A stretch of 9,943 nucleotides of DNA from Eubacteriales Family XIII. Incertae Sedis bacterium (GTDB lineage: Bacteria > Bacillota > Clostridia > Peptostreptococcales > Anaerovoracaceae). The stretch lies in the NCBI GenBank assembly GCA_031255695.1, contig JAIRSA010000129.1, forward strand, positions 1-9,943. The letters run 5' to 3'. The translations under genes and the position numbers were made by a program. Shown here piece after piece: positions 7,247 through 9,943 of the stretch. Positions within the stretch are counted from its first letter, which is position 1, and the number at the start of each line of letters is the position of its first letter. The notes under the pieces were generated by a model. That model was not told the origin of the DNA and searched no databases. It saw only the letters and a list, made by a program, of their open reading frames with translations.

Positions 7247-7286
7247 AAGTTAATATAATAAGCCCGTTTTGTCAACAATTTTTTTT
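7247..7286 (-). promoter_or_regulatory. Sigma-70-type promoter of the aldolase gene
   Basis: On the minus strand a perfect TTGACA -35 box (7270-7275) is followed by a 17-base spacer and TAACTT (7247-7252), which keeps the three most conserved -10 positions. An eight-base A tract (7279-7286) lies directly upstream of the -35 box, like an UP element. Transcription would start near 7240 and leave a leader of about 20 bases with the AGGAGG site. It could also drive the PucR gene and the genes beyond it, since no terminator is seen between them. Confidence 0.7.
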
Positions 7287-7373
7287 ACGGCGCCACACCG
7301 TATAAGGAGTCTGCTCCGTCATCCTTTGCCCACAGTAATTATACACTTACTTACGGCGCCTGCTCTGCGGCGT

Positions 7374-9140
7374 CTATTCGTCCTGTAGGGCGTCGTAGCC
7401 CTCCCGCCCTGTCCTGACCCTCACGACGTTCTCCACGTCGTATATGAATATCTTGCCGTCCCCGTAGTTCCCCGTGTGCAGGGCCTTCTTCGCCGCTTCG
7501 ATCACGGTGCGCACCGGCACCTTCGACACCACTATCTCCACCCTTATCTTCTGGAGGAGGCGCGACTGGACCTCGACGCCCCTGTAATACTCGGCGTGCC
7601 CCTTCTGCACGCCGTAGCCCAGCAGGTTCGTGACAGTGAGCCCGGTTATGCCGATTTCGGTCATTGCCGCTTCCAATGCGTCAAACATGCTGGGCCGCGT
7701 TATCACCGAGAGTTTCGTCATCTTCGCCGCATTGGCCCCGGCCTCCGTGTGCCCGCGCACGGCTGCGCCGCCCGACAAGACCGCCGCGCTGCCCGCGGCA
7801 CTGCCCGCCGCGCCGCCGCCCGCAACGCCTTCCTGCGCCGCCGCACCGATCGCCGCCGCGCCGCCCGCCAGAACCGCCGGGGCCGCCGCCATGCCCTGGA
7901 TCATCGGCATGAAGTCCGCATAGCTGCTCTCTATGCCATGTTCATGTATGTCAAGCCCCTCTACCTCTTCTTCCCTCGATACGCGCAGCCCTATCGTGGC
8001 CTTGGTCAACGCGAAGGTTATGGACATGGTCAGCGCCACCCAGGCCGCCACCGCAATGACGCCCAGCGCCTGCACCCCAAGCATGCCGAACCCGCCGCCG
8101 AAGAACAGCCCCCCTTCGAGGGAGAAAAGGCCTACGCAGAGCGTCCCCAGCGCCCCGCAGATCCCGTGGACGCCTATGGCGCCTACCGGGTCGTCGATCC
8201 TGAGCCTTTTGTCTATCACGGCAATCCCTGCCACCACGGCCAGCCCTGAGATCAGCCCGGTCAGCATCGCCCCCACCATATTGGTGGCGTCGCAGCCCGC
8301 CGTTATACCCACTAGCCCCGCAAGCGCGCCGTTAAGCGTCATCGACACATCGGGCTTTTTGTACAGTATCCATGTCACTGCCATTACCGCCGTCGCGCCT
8401 GCCGCCGCAGAGATATTCGTGTTTGCGAATATGAGGCCCATCGACGCGATAGTGCCGTCGCCCGTAGCGGACACGGTCGAGCCGCCGTTGAAGCCGAACC
8501 ACCCGAACCACAGTATGAACACCCCCAAGGCCGCCAGCGACAGGCTGTGCCCAGGTATCGCCCGTGATTTCCCGCTCCTGGAATATTTGCCTATGCGCGG
8601 GCCGACTAGCACAGCGCCGACCAGCGCTGCGGCGCCGCCTACGAGATGCACTGCGGTAGAGCCGGCAAAATCATGGAAACCGAGCTCTGAGAGCCATCCC
8701 CCGCCCCATATCCAGTGCCCGGATATGGGATAGACGATCATGCTTATGACGACTGAATAAATGCAGTAGGCGGAAAATTTCGTGCGCTCCGCCATGGCGC
8801 CCGACACTATTGTCGCGGCCGTCGCGCAGAACACGGTCTGGAATATCATAAAGGCCCACGGGGCGACGCCCTCCGGCGCTGCGCTGGCCACTACATCCCC
8901 CGCCAGGAACAGATCCGGCATGCCGAGCAGCCCGCCCGCCGAAACGCCGAACATGATGCTGAAACCAAGCGCCCAATAGATTATGGCGCCTATGCTCAGG
9001 TCCATTATGCTCTTCATGATTATATTGCCGACGTTCTTCGCGCGTATAAGCCCCGCCTCAAGCATGGCAAAGCCCGGCTGCATGAAGAACACCAGGGCCG
9101 CGCCCACAAGCACCCAAATAGTATCGACTGACGAAAACAT
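7374..9140 (-). CDS. Ammonium transporter Amt with fused C-terminal PII domain
   Basis: A 588-residue inner-membrane ammonium channel joined to a PII signal protein. Amt hallmarks: AMLEAGLIRAKN in the first helices, FQTVF and ERTKFSAY, HWIWGGGW, the aspartate and first pore histidine in DFAGSTAVH (His165), FGFNGGST, and the second pore histidine in GVHGICGALGT (His325). About eleven membrane helices end at the conserved cytosolic tail GLDIHEHGIESSY (residues 396-407). An Ala/Gly-rich linker (about 415-472) leads to a full PII domain from MTKLSVITRP (about 474) with T-loop GVQKGHAEYYRGVEV (510-524) and nucleotide loop TGNYGDGKIF (556-565). The PII Tyr51 position appears to be valine, so uridylylation there is unlikely. 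ATG 9140 has GAGGTG 6 bases upstream; a GTG at 9149 lies inside that site. The PII domain probably gates the channel in cis by ATP/ADP and 2-oxoglutarate. Confidence 0.93.
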   Translation of the reverse strand: MFSSVDTIWVLVGAALVFFMQPGFAMLEAGLIRAKNVGNIIMKSIMDLSIGAIIYWALGFSIMFGVSAGGLLGMPDLFLAGDVVASAAPEGVAPWAFMIFQTVFCATAATIVSGAMAERTKFSAYCIYSVVISMIVYPISGHWIWGGGWLSELGFHDFAGSTAVHLVGGAAALVGAVLVGPRIGKYSRSGKSRAIPGHSLSLAALGVFILWFGWFGFNGGSTVSATGDGTIASMGLIFANTNISAAAGATAVMAVTWILYKKPDVSMTLNGALAGLVGITAGCDATNMVGAMLTGLISGLAVVAGIAVIDKRLRIDDPVGAIGVHGICGALGTLCVGLFSLEGGLFFGGGFGMLGVQALGVIAVAAWVALTMSITFALTKATIGLRVSREEEVEGLDIHEHGIESSYADFMPMIQGMAAAPAVLAGGAAAIGAAAQEGVAGGGAAGSAAGSAAVLSGGAAVRGHTEAGANAAKMTKLSVITRPSMFDALEAAMTEIGITGLTVTNLLGYGVQKGHAEYYRGVEVQSRLLQKIRVEIVVSKVPVRTVIEAAKKALHTGNYGDGKIFIYDVENVVRVRTGREGYDALQDE

Positions 9141-9146
9141 GAAAAC

Positions 9147-9152
9147 CACCTC
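9147..9152 (-). promoter_or_regulatory. Ribosome binding site of the amt-PII gene
   Basis: GAGGTG on the minus strand, 6 bases before ATG 9140. The in-frame GTG at 9149 is part of this site and is therefore not the start. Confidence 0.7.
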
Positions 9153-9168
9153 GCTTCCTTATACTGTA

Positions 9169-9202
9169 CTGTTCCCCGGCTAAAACTGTTCTCCAGCTAA
9201 AA
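9169..9202. repeat. 17-bp tandem direct repeat upstream of amt-PII
   Basis: Two abutting copies, CTGTTCCCCGGCTAAAA (9169-9185) and CTGTTCTCCAGCTAAAA (9186-9202), match at 15 of 17 positions. They end 29 bases before the amt start codon. A third partial element in inverted orientation, CGGGGAACA, lies at 9245-9253 and is an exact complement of TGTTCCCCG at 9170-9178. The period of 17 is not a full double-helix multiple. This could be a regulator binding site or part of the mRNA leader. No clear -35/-10 pair is seen between it and the terminator at 9336. Confidence 0.7.
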
Positions 9203-9335
9203 TCATGGTATCTTTGCGGCTATGGTTTGCCCGATGGTTTTGATCGGGGAACAATATCGCGCTCTCCACCGTGCTGCCCACTGATTGAAACATGGTCAAG
9301 ATCTGTAGGCAGATTTGCCGCAATGCCAGAACCAC

Positions 9336-9376
9336 AAAAAATAGGCAAGGGCGCCATCCATAGGCACCCTTGCCTT
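9336..9376 (-). terminator. Intrinsic terminator of the Ig-like protein gene
   Basis: Read on the minus strand, AGGCAAGGGTGCC (9375-9363) pairs over 13 positions with GGCGCCCTTGCCT (9355-9343), with one G-U pair, around a 7-base loop. The stem is followed by ATTTTTTG, a six-T run at 9341-9336. This is a textbook intrinsic terminator, 59 bases beyond the stop of the Ig-like gene. It separates that gene from amt, whose promoter must therefore lie within 9141-9335. Confidence 0.92.
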
Positions 9377-9434
9377 AAAAACATATTTAGTTTACATCAA
9401 TCTGTGCCGCCTGTCAACCATAAAATGCCGGCCG

Positions 9435-9943
9435 CTATATCTTCACCACGACCAACACGCTGTCGGAAAGGCCGCTGCCGTCTGTCGCCGTCACGGTCAA
9501 CACTGCCGTCCCTGCCCTCTTGAGCGTGAGTAGGCCGTCTGCATCGACCGTGAAGATCGACGGGTTGCTTGACACATACTGGAGCTTGTTGCCGTCGGTC
9601 GTCAGTTCCACCCTCGCCATATTGGGCCTCAGCGAGAATGTGGCGCGCGAGGTCGCGAACTTCAGTATGGTCGCCTTGACTTCTTCCAGCTCCACTGTCA
9701 CGGAACTGTCGCCTGGCACCGTGAAGGCGCCGGCTGTGCTGTAGTAGCCGTCCTTTTCGGCTTCATACGTATATATGCCGTCCGGCACCAAGAGCTTGCC
9801 GTCCTTCGGCGTATAGACGAAGCCATCCGCGTCCTTCACGACGGCCGTCGCGTCTTCCGGAATCACGCTGAAGGCCACCTCATTCGGTGCGGGGCCTGCC
9901 TCGCGGGTGAACAGCCCAAGCGTCAGCTGGCCGTAGTTCAGGT
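9435..9943 (-). CDS. Ig-like domain surface protein, C-terminal part
   Basis: About 168 C-terminal residues of a larger protein; the frame is open without a stop to the window edge, so the start lies outside and the GTG at 9878 is internal. After a short stretch (LNYGQLTLGLFTREAG) comes a beta-rich module from about VAFSVIPEDATAVV to SSVTVELEEV, with the DG-IYTYEAEKDGYYS pattern seen in PEGA-like or carboxypeptidase-regulatory-like domains. It is followed by a bacterial Ig-like (Big_2-type) module from KATILKFATSRA to the end, with VSSNPSIFTVDADG, then LLTLKRAGTAVLTVTATDG. Such modules usually belong to secreted or cell-surface proteins, often adhesins or S-layer-associated proteins. The end of the protein shows no LPXTG motif or membrane anchor. 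It is closed off from amt by a strong terminator. The overall function cannot be told from the fragment. Confidence 0.8.
   Translation of the reverse strand, partial: LNYGQLTLGLFTREAGPAPNEVAFSVIPEDATAVVKDADGFVYTPKDGKLLVPDGIYTYEAEKDGYYSTAGAFTVPGDSSVTVELEEVKATILKFATSRATFSLRPNMARVELTTDGNKLQYVSSNPSIFTVDADGLLTLKRAGTAVLTVTATDGSGLSDSVLVVVKI

Noticed and set aside
7279..7304. Terminator after amt-PII made of TACGG/CCGTA and a T run
   Set aside because: The T run is on the plus strand, on the wrong side for minus-strand transcription; it is better read as an A tract upstream of the aldolase promoter. No good terminator was found between amt and the aldolase.
7338..7343. Second promoter from a perfect TATAAT on the minus strand
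   Set aside because: No acceptable -35 box lies 16-18 bases upstream (GAGCAG there), so the hexamer alone is not enough.
7285..7360. Direct repeat TTACGGCGCC at 7285-7294 and 7351-7360
   Set aside because: Ten exact bases but no further similarity around them and no clear role; may be chance in GC-rich DNA.
9300..9335. Sigma-54 promoter upstream of amt (TGGCAT... on the minus strand)
   Set aside because: The -12 GC element does not fall at the required spacing.

Overview
The window is GC-rich bacterial DNA, and every gene I accept lies on the minus strand, so transcription runs from the right end to the left. Strong AGGAGG-type ribosome binding sites, frequent ATA isoleucine codons despite the high GC, and the gene content (short HyuA next to a DUF917 protein, PucR regulator, NCS1 permease, Ig-like surface protein, Amt-PII fusion) would fit an anaerobic amino-acid fermenter of the Synergistota type or a GC-rich Firmicute. 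This assignment is an inference with no marker gene behind it.

In transcription order: (1) 9943-9435 is the C-terminal end of a surface or secreted protein with a PEGA-like module and a bacterial Ig-like module, cut by the window edge and followed by a clear intrinsic terminator (9336-9376). (2) 9140-7374 is an ammonium channel of the Amt family fused through an Ala/Gly-rich linker to a complete PII signal domain; a 17-bp tandem repeat lies just upstream of it. (3) 7220-6171 is a PLP-dependent low-specificity threonine aldolase-type enzyme with the best promoter of the window. (4) 6190-5952 is a seven-unit array of a 35-bp GC-rich repeat that starts inside the aldolase stop region and fills the gap to the next gene. 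(5) 5920-4364 is a PucR-family regulator whose stop codon sits inside a perfect 11-bp hairpin. (6) 4155-2860 is an NCS1/CodB-like permease. (7) 2863-2692 is a second GC-rich array of three 56-58-bp imperfect units, again starting at the stop codon of the upstream gene. (8) 2660-1569 is a DUF917 (S-methyl-thiohydantoin desulfurase-like) protein starting with TTG, and (9) 1569-19 is a short HyuA-type hydantoinase/oxoprolinase, coupled to it by a one-base TAATG overlap.

The PucR regulator, NCS1 permease, DUF917 protein and HyuA form a plausible substrate-induced uptake and ring-opening module for a hydantoin-, thiohydantoin- or nucleobase-like nitrogen compound. The aldolase and the self-regulated ammonium channel upstream fit a nitrogen-handling theme, but a functional link to them is inference. 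The most unusual features are the two intergenic repeat arrays that both begin at the stop codon of the gene before them, and the one-piece Amt-PII protein whose T-loop has valine where GlnB proteins carry the uridylylated tyrosine.
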